Positions 8,908 through 15,648 of a stretch of 64,000 nucleotides of DNA are shown piece after piece. The notes below the pieces were generated by a model that worked only from the letters and a program-made list of their open reading frames with translations, did not search any database and was not told the DNA's origin. Position numbers and translations under genes: made by a program. The DNA is from Rugamonas sp. A1-17 (GTDB taxonomy: Bacteria; Pseudomonadota; Gammaproteobacteria; Burkholderiales; Burkholderiaceae_D): NCBI GenBank assembly GCA_025548565.1, contig JAJLPB010000021.1, positions 49,318 to 113,317 on the forward strand, written 5' to 3'. How positions within the stretch are numbered: position 1 is the first letter of the stretch; each line of letters begins with the position of its first letter.

Positions 8908-8987
8908 CGTCATTCCCGCGCAGGCGGGAATCCATACGCCGCGTCCAGTCCGCCTCCGCATGGGTTCCCGCCTGCGCGGGAACGACG
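8908..8987. repeat. dRS3/REP-like double-hairpin repeat, copy 1
   Basis: Two small palindromes, ATTCCCGC-GCAG-GCGGGAAT (8912-8931) and GTTCCCGC-CTGC-GCGGGAAC (8964-8983), are arranged head to head with outer CGTC...GACG ends. The element fills the gap between the argR stop codon (8991) and the aruC regulatory region. The same design recurs at 18662-18741 and 51460-51538, with single-hairpin forms at 14814-14841 and 24172-24202. Confidence 0.85.
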
Positions 8988-8990
8988 GCG

Positions 8991-9929
8991 CTATGGCATC
9001 AGCTTGCGTTGCCGCTCCTCGCGCGGGGTATTGCCGAACAGCGCGCCGAAGGCGGTCGAGAAGTGCGAGCCGGACGAGAAGCCGCACATCAGCCCCACCT
9101 GCACGATGGAGTGGTTAGTCTCCAGCAGCAGCTGGCGCGCGCGCTGCAGGCGCAGCTCCAGGTAGTAACGCGACGGCAGGCTGCCCAGGTATTGCTTGAA
9201 CAGCCGCTCCAGCTGGCGGCGCGACAGGCCGACCAGGTTGGCGATGTCGTCGGTGGACAGCGGCTCCTCGATATTGGTCTCCATCAGCGTCACCGCCTCG
9301 GACAGGCGCGGCTGCAGGGCGCCGAAGCGCGCCTGCAGGGCGACCCGCTGGCGCTCCTCGTGACCGCGCACGCGCTCGATGCACAAGCTTTCCTTGACGG
9401 AGGCCTGCACGGTGGCGCCGAACAGGTGCTCGATCATCGTCAACGCGAAGTCGATGCTGGCGGCGCCGCCGCAGCAGCTCAGGTGGCGGCCGTCCAGCTC
9501 GAACAGGTGGGGCGTCAGGATGGCGCGTTCGGAGATGCCCTCGGTGTCCGCGTACAGCGCCCACGGCAGCGCGATGCGCACGCCCGCCATCAGGCCGGCG
9601 CTGGCCAGCCACAGCACGCCGGCGCCGACGCCGCCCCAGTATTCGGCCGAGCGGCAGCGCTCGATGACGGCGCGGCTCAGCTCGGGCGCCATCGGCGACT
9701 GGCCCTCGTCGGCCACCAGCAGCGCGATATGCCAGCCCGGCTGGGCCAGCACCACTTGCGACGGGGTCATGGTTTCCAGGTGCAGCATATCGCGGCCCAG
9801 CGCGGCGGCGGCCAGGCGCAGCGGCTGCACCAGGCCGGCCCACGTGATGGCCTCAGCCTCGCCCGCGTTCACCAGCAGCATGCGCAACGGCCGCTCTTGC
9901 GTGACGCGGGATAAATTATCAAAAGACAT
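8991..9929 (-). CDS. argR: AraC-family (GlxA-type) transcriptional regulator, probable ArgR
   Basis: Likely activator of arginine catabolism. The 312-residue protein has an N-terminal DJ-1/PfpI-like domain (about residues 15-190, containing GGVGAGVLWLASAGL) and a C-terminal AraC DNA-binding domain (about 215-305). The latter includes NLVGLSRRQLERLFK and GFSSGSHFSTAFGALFG. This architecture is that of Pseudomonas ArgR, which controls aru and gdhB. Its position directly upstream of aruC, and an ArgR-consensus site in front of that operon, support the name. It starts only 7 bp after the DMT exporter gene, so the two are probably co-transcribed. A different GlxA-type function cannot be excluded. 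Confidence 0.8.
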   Translation of the reverse strand: MSFDNLSRVTQERPLRMLLVNAGEAEAITWAGLVQPLRLAAAALGRDMLHLETMTPSQVVLAQPGWHIALLVADEGQSPMAPELSRAVIERCRSAEYWGGVGAGVLWLASAGLMAGVRIALPWALYADTEGISERAILTPHLFELDGRHLSCCGGAASIDFALTMIEHLFGATVQASVKESLCIERVRGHEERQRVALQARFGALQPRLSEAVTLMETNIEEPLSTDDIANLVGLSRRQLERLFKQYLGSLPSRYYLELRLQRARQLLLETNHSIVQVGLMCGFSSGSHFSTAFGALFGNTPREERQRKLMP

Positions 9930-9936
9930 AGAACAC

Positions 9937-10851
9937 TTACTCCGGGGCCAGCGCGGCGGCGGGCCGCTCGGTGCTCCACTGGCTGACGATCATGCCGCCG
10001 ATGAGCAGCGTAGCGCCTAGCAGGCCGTTCCAGGCCAGCGTCTCGCCCAGCCAGAAATACGCGAAGATGGCCGCGCATGCCGGTTCGAAGGCGTAGATCA
10101 CCGCCGCCTCGTTGGCGCTGCTGTGGCTCTGGCCCCAGGTCTGCAACGAGATGATGGCAGCCGTGGCGACCACGCCCAGGTAGGCCAGGTTCAGGCCGTA
10201 TATCCGCAAGCCCTTGCCGACGTAACTCACGTAGTCGGGCAAGTCCTGGCTGCGCTCGGCCAGGCCCAGCGGCACTTCGCGGATCAGCAGCCAGATCGCG
10301 GCGCACACGGCCACGGTCAGGATCTGCGAGGCGGTCAGCACCATCAGCTTCTCGACCTTGCGGGTGGTGGACTCCATCAGCTTGACGTAGATGCCAAAGA
10401 ACAGCGCGCACAGCAGCGCCAGCGTGTCGCCGCGGCCCCAGGTGAAGCTGCCCTCCCAGCACAGCGCGAACAAGCCGGCCAGCGCCAGCACCAGCGCGAC
10501 CACGATGCGGCGCTCCAGCCGCGCGCCCATCAGCACGCCCAGCAGCGGCGGCACCAGCACGTTCAGGCCGGTGACGAAGGCGTTGCGGTTGGAGCTGGTC
10601 AGCGCCAGTCCCTCGATCTGGAACACGTAGCACAGGAACAACACCGCACCGGCCACGATGCCCCATCGGACATCGTTCCATTTGGCGCGCCACATAAATG
10701 GCGACAACAGCAGGCCGGCCAGCGCGAAGCGGCACAGCACGATCCAGCTGGCCGACAGGTAGCCGGTCATGTTCTTCATCGCAGGGAAAGTCGTGCCCCA
10801 AACCAGGGTCACGATCAGCAAAGCGGCGATGCCGCGCAAGTGTTGAGGCAT
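9937..10851 (-). CDS. EamA/DMT-family inner-membrane transporter
   Basis: A 304-residue drug/metabolite-transporter family protein with about ten hydrophobic segments arranged as two EamA repeats (roughly residues 8-145 and 165-295). Its opening ALLIVTLVWGTTFPAMKNM is typical of the family's first repeat. Members export amino acids, purines or other metabolites, and the substrate cannot be read from the sequence. It is the first gene of a probable two-gene unit with argR and is divergent from a marR gene. That suggests control by MarR and possibly a role in amino-acid export. Both suggestions are inferences. Confidence 0.85.
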   Translation of the reverse strand: MPQHLRGIAALLIVTLVWGTTFPAMKNMTGYLSASWIVLCRFALAGLLLSPFMWRAKWNDVRWGIVAGAVLFLCYVFQIEGLALTSSNRNAFVTGLNVLVPPLLGVLMGARLERRIVVALVLALAGLFALCWEGSFTWGRGDTLALLCALFFGIYVKLMESTTRKVEKLMVLTASQILTVAVCAAIWLLIREVPLGLAERSQDLPDYVSYVGKGLRIYGLNLAYLGVVATAAIISLQTWGQSHSSANEAAVIYAFEPACAAIFAYFWLGETLAWNGLLGATLLIGGMIVSQWSTERPAAALAPE

Positions 10852-10880
10852 GGTTTTTTTATTATGAATGTGCGTCCGCC

Positions 10881-10923
10881 ATTATAGTCCCGGCCAAGAT
10901 TGCCTGCGCGAACCGGCTATAAT
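10881..10923. promoter_or_regulatory. Divergent promoter region for DMT transporter and marR
   Basis: ATTATAG (10881-10887) and CTATAAT (10917-10923) form a perfect inverted repeat. Each arm contains a TATAAT reading outward, one toward the DMT gene and one toward marR. CCGG blocks lie inside the arms. The marR-side TATAAT ends only 8 nt before its ATG, which implies a leaderless or near-leaderless message. The interval is the obvious place for MarR autoregulation. Confidence 0.6.
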
Positions 10924-10931
10924 CACCGTCT

Positions 10932-11405
10932 ATGGGTGAACGATTTTTGAAAAGTATCCGGCTGCTGGCCGATTGCTTACAGAGCTACGAACGGCTCTCT
11001 GGACAGTACGTGCGCCAGAGCGGCCTGACGCACGCCCAGTTCGACATCATCGCCACGCTGGGCAATACGCCCGGCATGTCCTATAAAGAATTGGGCGACA
11101 AGACGCTGATCACCAAGGGGACGCTGACCGGCGTGATCGAGCGATTGGAGCAAAAAGGTCTGGTGGAGCGTCAGCGCAATGATTGCGACAAACGTTCCTT
11201 CTTTGTCCGGCTGACGGCGGAGGGCGAGCAGGTGTTCTGCAAGGTCTTCCCGCAAGTCGTCAAGGAAAGCGGAAAAGTGTTCGCGCACTACAGCGAAGAC
11301 GATTTCGCCGCCCTTGAAAAAACCCTGACCGATCTTAAAACTGTAATCACGGCCGGCCATACCGAATGCCCGTCCACCCGCGACTCAACCAAGGAAATCA
11401 TTTGA
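10932..11405 (+). CDS. MarR-family transcriptional regulator
   Basis: A 157-residue winged-helix regulator. It has the MarR recognition region YKELGDKTLITKGTLTGVIE (about residues 55-75) and the wing RNDCDKRSFFVRLTAEGE (about 85-105). These proteins dimerise and usually repress their own gene and a neighbouring transporter or redox gene until a small ligand or oxidant binds. The divergent DMT transporter is the natural target. The start ATG has no clear Shine-Dalgarno and lies just after a TATAAT, so the transcript may be leaderless. It overlaps the start of the next small gene. Confidence 0.92.
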   Translation: MGERFLKSIRLLADCLQSYERLSGQYVRQSGLTHAQFDIIATLGNTPGMSYKELGDKTLITKGTLTGVIERLEQKGLVERQRNDCDKRSFFVRLTAEGEQVFCKVFPQVVKESGKVFAHYSEDDFAALEKTLTDLKTVITAGHTECPSTRDSTKEII

Positions 11406-11683
11406 AAACGACTCTGCTCGAAGGCAAAAAGCCTGCCAAATTCGACAAACACATCATCGGCAACCTGCTGTTGAACCAGTCCACGCCGGACGTGGTCCGC
11501 CAGGAAAAGCTGATCATCGGCATCCGCAATGAAGACGGCGAGATCTACCGCCTGATCGGCGCGACCAAGCACAACAGCTTCATGAACGCGATCGAGGAGC
11601 TGTTCGACCTCGGCCTGACCGACGAACTGCAGGACACCGACGCCACCCAAGACGGCTGCGACGCCATCTTCAGCGAGCAATAA
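11402..11683 (+). CDS. Small protein of unknown function coupled to marR
   Basis: I do not recognise this 93-residue acidic protein. I chose the TTG at 11402 because it overlaps the marR stop (TTGA) and has AAGGAA about 5 nt upstream, the usual layout for translational coupling. An ATG at 11366 would lie inside marR. The protein has no signal peptide or membrane segment. Its core reads IGIRNEDGEIYRLIGATKH and it ends in an acidic tail rich in Asp and Glu. Co-transcription with marR suggests a linked function, such as modulation of the regulator, but nothing in the sequence proves this. Confidence 0.7.
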   Translation: MKTTLLEGKKPAKFDKHIIGNLLLNQSTPDVVRQEKLIIGIRNEDGEIYRLIGATKHNSFMNAIEELFDLGLTDELQDTDATQDGCDAIFSEQ

Positions 11684-11691
11684 GAACATCT

Positions 11692-11725
11692 GGCAGCTTA
11701 TCGGCGGGGTAAAAGATAAGCTGCC
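11692..11725. other. Inverted repeat between convergent genes
   Basis: GGCAGCTTATC (11692-11702) is perfectly complementary to GATAAGCTGCC (11715-11725), an 11-bp stem with a 12-nt loop. It lies between the small plus-strand gene and the minus-strand cassette gene. Neither strand has a T-run after the stem, so factor-independent termination is uncertain; it may still act as a 3' boundary for both messages. Confidence 0.55.
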
Positions 11726-11732
11726 GGCGGCT

Positions 11733-12569
11733 TCAATCCGCTGGCACTGCTTGTTGTGGCGCGCCGCCCAGACTGATATGGTCCAGCGGCCAGCGCTTGA
11801 GTTGCTTGTACTGTTGATAGGTCAGGACTGCCTCAGACAGCGCTTCGCTGTAGCGCAGTTCGATTTGCTTCCAACTCTTGGTTGGAATGAAAAGCCTGTT
11901 CGTGAAGGCTGCACGTATCTGCTCGACCGTCTGCTGGGCGGCAGCGGCTGCGGTCGCGTGGTCTGGTTCGTCTGGATGCAGAATATAAATATCGAGAGTG
12001 TAGGTGTCCTCGGCGCCATCCCGCTTTACATCGAGTCCTTCGTCCACATCGAAAAACACGCCGGAAATCAGTTCGCCGTGGGGCTTGACGGCCTTGGTGA
12101 TTTTCTCGGCCAGCTTCTCATCCTTAAGTCGCCTATCGAACTCATCGGGGAACGCTGACCGGCGATAGCGACTGGCCAGCCACCGTTGAAAGGTATTGGC
12201 GTTTTCCGGCGACAGCATGCTGTCAGGACGAGACAGGAAATCCGCAAGCGGTCCGTTCTTGGATACGCTGATTTTGGCGGTCGCCTCGAATTCGCCGAGG
12301 CAAGGTGACGCCCCCTCAAACGCAATATGCAGGCGACGCGGGACCTTGGCGTGGGTGTTATTGCCGTTCAGTTCATCGATGGCGCGGCCGACGATGACTT
12401 CCACCATTGGTTCGTTTTCGGGCGCCTGCGCCAAGTCGCAGTCATGCGAGGCGACCACAACCAAAGTCCGGCCTGGCTCAGTCGCGTGATGCAAATTCAA
12501 TGCGTCCGCGGCTTCACGGCTCAGTAAGCGGCCCTGCCGCCACGGTGTTTCGCGCGTCCACTCCGCCAT
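11733..12569 (-). CDS. Unknown protein, second gene of a two-gene accessory cassette
   Basis: I cannot assign this 278-residue soluble protein to a known enzyme. Visible landmarks are TLVVVASHDCDLAQAPENEP near residue 35-54, with an SHDCD cluster that could be a metal- or active-site motif. A hydrophobic-acidic segment GVFFDVDEGLDVKRDGAEDTYTLDIYIL lies in the second half. There is no signal peptide or membrane span. It starts 9 bp after the stop of the upstream TIGR04255-like/HTH gene with GGGAG as ribosome site, so the two form an operon. Base composition is visibly less GC-rich than the flanking housekeeping genes, suggesting acquisition. A defence or toxin-antitoxin role is possible but unproven. 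Confidence 0.75.
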   Translation of the reverse strand: MAEWTRETPWRQGRLLSREAADALNLHHATEPGRTLVVVASHDCDLAQAPENEPMVEVIVGRAIDELNGNNTHAKVPRRLHIAFEGASPCLGEFEATAKISVSKNGPLADFLSRPDSMLSPENANTFQRWLASRYRRSAFPDEFDRRLKDEKLAEKITKAVKPHGELISGVFFDVDEGLDVKRDGAEDTYTLDIYILHPDEPDHATAAAAAQQTVEQIRAAFTNRLFIPTKSWKQIELRYSEALSEAVLTYQQYKQLKRWPLDHISLGGAPQQAVPAD

Positions 12570-12578
12570 GCCCGCTCC

Positions 12579-13823
12579 CTAGCCATTTTCGCCGGCCATG
12601 GGCAGGTCAAAGTCCGCCGTCGCGGGTGTCTTCGCTCGATGGGCGAATCGCGCTTTCATGCGCTGACGCTGGCCTTCTTCACGTTTGTAGATTTGTGCAA
12701 GCAACAATGCCGCATCGCGTGCGGACTCTCCCGCCTGGGCAACCTGCATCAGCGTGCGGCCGTTGGCGAACTTTCGCTTAAGAAGAGCGGAGTTGATGGT
12801 CACACCTTCGTGAACCAGCACGTCCGCCGCTTGTGCGAGGTCTCGCAGCTTGGCCGCATTTTCATCGGCGACAGGCTCGCTATTCAGCCAGTTGTAGACG
12901 GACTGGCGCGATACGCCCAACGTCGCCGCAAGATCGGAGACTGCAGGGTTAAGCACTTCGCGGATGCGCGCCAAGTTCTCGCTCGGAGTGCGAACCAGAT
13001 CAGGCTCGGCTACCTCCACGACCTGCGCGCATGCCCAAACAGTCATTGCGTGGGCGGTTACCATCGCTTTAAATGAGAGCGCAACTTCGTCGTGTAGTGC
13101 CGACAGCCGCATCTCAACCTTCGCCAGGTCAAACACTTCACGCTGATTGAAGGAAGCGTCCGTATCGATAATCGCGTGAAGGCTCTTTGAATGCGTAAAA
13201 CAGGATGCGATAGCCGGCGCAGGTGCGCCAGCCCAGTCCGACGGAAGCCCAACCGCTCCGTGGCGGATGAGTACCCGGGAAACCAATTGGCCGCTTTGGG
13301 TGGCCGTAGCCGTCTCGCTTATCGAGTGTTGAAGCGCACCCGTATCTCGATCGGATAGCCCCAACACCTCCGGTACGAGGTAGTCTCGAAGCGTCTCACC
13401 GTGCTTGGCCGGCAGGACGGCATCCAGATAGCGAATTCCAATGCTTTCAACAAAATCGAGGTGTAGAGCATCGTGCAGAATTCCAAGCACCTTCAACAGG
13501 GTTGCTGAAAACGTCTTGAACGTGTCGTAGGCAGTGGTCTGGAAAGACAGCGTGTTGGTATCAAGAAGGAAGAGCGAGCGTCCTTCAATGTCGCCGAACA
13601 TATAACGAGACAGAGGGGTAACCGTCGGCGCCGCCATTTGGCCCTGCTCGATTCCGCCATTGGGGGCGGCGAGTTGCTGGAAGACTTCACGCTTGAAATC
13701 GGGGAAGCAAGCCTCGCGCATCCTGGCCTGGATGGCCGGAACATATCCCTCAAGATTCAGGATAGGATTAAACTGGATTTGTGCAACCGTGTAGTAGACC
13801 GGCGCGTTGGTCAGTGTCTTCAC
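12579..13823 (-). CDS. TIGR04255-like protein with C-terminal helix-turn-helix
   Basis: A 414-residue protein. The N-terminal half (about 1-265) opens with PVYYTVAQIQFNPILNLEGY and contains FVESIGIRYLDAVLP, resembling the sporadically distributed TIGR04255 family of unknown function. The C-terminal part has a helix-turn-helix, DLAATLGVSRQSVYNWLNSE (about 297-316), followed by a helical tail like that of Xre-type antitoxins. The start is a GTG with GAGG 8 nt upstream. It heads the two-gene cassette. A TTGAC-N5-GTCAA palindrome and direct repeats just upstream are candidate self-operator sites. The fusion of an unknown domain to a DNA-binding module suggests sensing plus autoregulation. Confidence 0.75.
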   Translation of the reverse strand: MKTLTNAPVYYTVAQIQFNPILNLEGYVPAIQARMREACFPDFKREVFQQLAAPNGGIEQGQMAAPTVTPLSRYMFGDIEGRSLFLLDTNTLSFQTTAYDTFKTFSATLLKVLGILHDALHLDFVESIGIRYLDAVLPAKHGETLRDYLVPEVLGLSDRDTGALQHSISETATATQSGQLVSRVLIRHGAVGLPSDWAGAPAPAIASCFTHSKSLHAIIDTDASFNQREVFDLAKVEMRLSALHDEVALSFKAMVTAHAMTVWACAQVVEVAEPDLVRTPSENLARIREVLNPAVSDLAATLGVSRQSVYNWLNSEPVADENAAKLRDLAQAADVLVHEGVTINSALLKRKFANGRTLMQVAQAGESARDAALLLAQIYKREEGQRQRMKARFAHRAKTPATADFDLPMAGENG

Positions 13824-13857
13824 CTGGGAATCCTCGATAATGCACTTGACAGTCAGG

Positions 13858-13891
13858 TTTACACTTTACATTTTGGTTGACACCCGGTCAA
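13858..13891 (-). promoter_or_regulatory. Promoter and candidate operator of the two-gene cassette
   Basis: On the minus strand TTGACC (13891-13886) and TAAAGT (13868-13863) are separated by 17 nt, a plausible sigma-70 promoter. The -35 is embedded in a perfect palindrome TTGAC-ACCCG-GTCAA (13877-13891). The -10 region overlaps a tandem TTTACAC/TTTACAT repeat (13858-13871). An HTH protein is the first gene downstream, so autoregulation is an attractive inference. Confidence 0.5.
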
Positions 13892-13959
13892 TTGAAATCG
13901 CGATGTCACGGGAGGGCAAAGTATTTTCACGAAAAGTGCCCTGCGGCAATTTTCGGGAG

Positions 13960-13965
13960 TATAAT
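13960..13965 (+). promoter_or_regulatory. -10 element immediately upstream of the HDOD gene
   Basis: A perfect TATAAT ends 8 nt before the ATG at 13974, with no -35 of note 17 nt upstream (TGCCCT) and no ribosome site at a useful distance. This predicts a leaderless or very short-leader transcript for the HDOD gene. The motif is seen; use as a promoter is inferred. Confidence 0.45.
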
Positions 13966-13973
13966 TTTTTCCA

Positions 13974-14810
13974 ATGGACAGACTCGACGCCTTCAAGACC
14001 ATTGCTGCTCAGGCGAGCCGGGGGGAGCTTTCGTTCCCGGCCAACGTCAATGCCTCGCTGCGCTTGCAGCAGGCGCTGAGCGATCCCGATTGCCACTTCG
14101 AGGCGGCAGCCAAACTCATCCAGGCAGACCCGTTGCTGGCGGCGCGCAGCGTCGCCATCGCCAACTCGGTGGCCTACAACCGTTCCGGTAATGAAATCTC
14201 CAGCGTGCGCGCGGCCGTGCAGCGGCTCGGCGTGCGCACCCTGCAATCGCTGGTGGCGGCGCTGATCGTGCGCCAGATCGGCAGCCAGGTCACGGAACCT
14301 TCCCTGCTGGCCAAGGTCAATCAACTGTGGGAGCACACGGCGCACGTGGCGGCCCTGTCGCAGGTGATCGCGCGCCGCGTCACGCGCGTCGATCCCGACA
14401 CAGCGCTGTTCGCCGGCATTGTGCACGAAGTGGCGGGCTTCTACATGCTGTCCTGCGCCGGCGAGTTCCCGGAAGCGATGAACGGCGAGCCGGAAGACTG
14501 GGTCGAGCATGGCGAGGTGGAAATCGGCCGCGGCGTGCTGACCAAGCTGGGCGTGCCGGATGGCGTCTACAAGGCGATCGAATCGATGTGGGTCGGCCTG
14601 CGCGCGCTGCCGCCGGAAACGCTGGGCGATACGCTGCTGCTGGCCAATGATTTGTCGCCGGTGCATTCGCCGCTGTACCAGCGTCCGGGCGCGACCACGC
14701 TGCAGGGCGCGCGCACCATCGACTTCGTGGTTGGCGAGGGCACGCTGCACGCCATCATGAGCGAATCGGCGCAGGAAGTGCAATCGCTGTACGCGGTGCT
14801 GATGTTATAG
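13974..14810 (+). CDS. HDOD-domain signalling protein
   Basis: A 278-residue cytoplasmic protein made almost entirely of one HDOD domain (about residues 20-215). This is an HD-superfamily fold that usually lacks the catalytic metal ligands and acts in signal-transduction or stress output. Typical segments are LIQADPLLAARSVAIANSVAYN, AVQRLGVRTLQSLV and LFAGIVHEVAGFYML. No GGDEF, EAL or receiver domain is attached. It stands alone, divergent from the unknown cassette and followed after 3 bp by a short repeat hairpin. The partner or pathway cannot be told from context. Confidence 0.9.
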   Translation: MDRLDAFKTIAAQASRGELSFPANVNASLRLQQALSDPDCHFEAAAKLIQADPLLAARSVAIANSVAYNRSGNEISSVRAAVQRLGVRTLQSLVAALIVRQIGSQVTEPSLLAKVNQLWEHTAHVAALSQVIARRVTRVDPDTALFAGIVHEVAGFYMLSCAGEFPEAMNGEPEDWVEHGEVEIGRGVLTKLGVPDGVYKAIESMWVGLRALPPETLGDTLLLANDLSPVHSPLYQRPGATTLQGARTIDFVVGEGTLHAIMSESAQEVQSLYAVLML

Positions 14811-14813
14811 CGC

Positions 14814-14841
14814 CGTCATTCCCGCTTTCGCGGGAACGACG
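14814..14841. repeat. dRS3/REP-like single hairpin, copy 2
   Basis: CGTCATTCCCGC-TTTC-GCGGGAACGACG, a single-palindrome member of the family seen at 8908, 18662, 24172 and 51460. It begins 3 bp after the HDOD stop codon and abuts the T-tract of the gst terminator on the opposite strand. Confidence 0.8.
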
Positions 14842-14867
14842 AAAAAAAAGCCCGCTGGGGAGCGGGC
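14842..14867 (-). terminator. Rho-independent terminator for gst
   Basis: On the minus strand GCCCGC (14867-14862) pairs with GCGGGC (14855-14850) around a short loop, followed by eight T. This is a standard intrinsic terminator about 100 nt after the gst stop codon. A small 6-bp hairpin TCTCCT-CCAG-AGGAGA (14886-14901) lies between. Confidence 0.85.
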
Positions 14868-14969
14868 AAAGTCCAAAACTAGGGATCTCCTCCAGAGGAG
14901 ACAAGCCCAGAATACCCGCCCTGCCGCGCCCGCTCTGTGCGCCAGTTCACATATGGAAGCACATTTCCA

Positions 14970-15587
14970 TCACCACACCGGCTCGGTTTGTTTCCACGCA
15001 TCCAGCTGCTGGATGCGCCCCAGCCAGGCCATCACCTTCGGGTACTGGGTGACCGGCAATTTAGCTTGCTCGACATACATCAACGACGAGGCCAGCGCGA
15101 AGTCCGCCAGGCTGAGCTTGTCGCCGACCATCCACTCGCGCCCGGCCAGATGCTGCTCCAGCACGGCGGCGAACTGCGCCACCTGGCGGCCGTAGCGCTC
15201 CAGCTCGTGCGCGTCCGGGCCGCCGGCGCCGGTCAGGCCCTTCCAGATGTTTTCATAAACGATGCCGCCCAGCGCCGGCGCGAAATGCTGCGACGACCAC
15301 AGCAGCCAGCGGTTGATGTCGGCCCGCACCAGGATATTGTCCGGGTACAGCGTCTGGCCCAGCGTGCGGTCGGCCAGGTACTGCATGATGGCGCAGGATT
15401 CCCACAGGATGAAGTCGCCGTCCTGCAGCACCGGCACCTTGCTGTTGGGGTTGAGCGCGACCAGGCGGCGGCGGTCTTCCGGGCTCATCAGGTTTACCTC
15501 GGTCAGTTCCAGCGGCGTGCCCATGTGCAGGGCTGCCAGCATCACACGGCGCGAGCTGGTGGAAGCGGGGTGGTGGTATAAGCGCAT
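14970..15587 (-). CDS. Glutathione S-transferase family protein
   Basis: A 205-residue GST with the thioredoxin-like N-terminal domain (about 1-78: LYHHPASTSSRRVMLAALHMG, then NPNSKVPVLQDGDFILWESCAI, the cis-Pro and glutathione gamma-glutamyl binding segment). An all-helical C-terminal domain follows (about 85-205, with EWMVGDKLSLADFALASSL). It conjugates glutathione to electrophiles or serves as a glutathione-dependent reductase; the substrate is not predictable. It is a single-gene unit with its own terminator, between the HDOD gene and a WYL-type regulator that could control it (61 bp upstream, same direction). Confidence 0.93.
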   Translation of the reverse strand: MRLYHHPASTSSRRVMLAALHMGTPLELTEVNLMSPEDRRRLVALNPNSKVPVLQDGDFILWESCAIMQYLADRTLGQTLYPDNILVRADINRWLLWSSQHFAPALGGIVYENIWKGLTGAGGPDAHELERYGRQVAQFAAVLEQHLAGREWMVGDKLSLADFALASSLMYVEQAKLPVTQYPKVMAWLGRIQQLDAWKQTEPVW

Positions 15588-15648
15588 GGCAGGTCTCCGA
15601 TGTAGGGGTTGAGGACTTCATCGTAGACCCGGGCCACGACAGTTTTTG

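Noticed and set aside
11366..11401. ATG at 11366 as start of the small gene after marR
   Set aside because: It would lie deep inside marR without a ribosome site. The TTG at 11402 has AAGGAA and the typical stop-start overlap.
14886..14901. Small hairpin TCTCCT-CCAG-AGGAGA after gst considered as a regulatory element
   Set aside because: Only 6 bp, inside a 3' untranslated stretch just before a clear terminator. No sign of function beyond the pairing.
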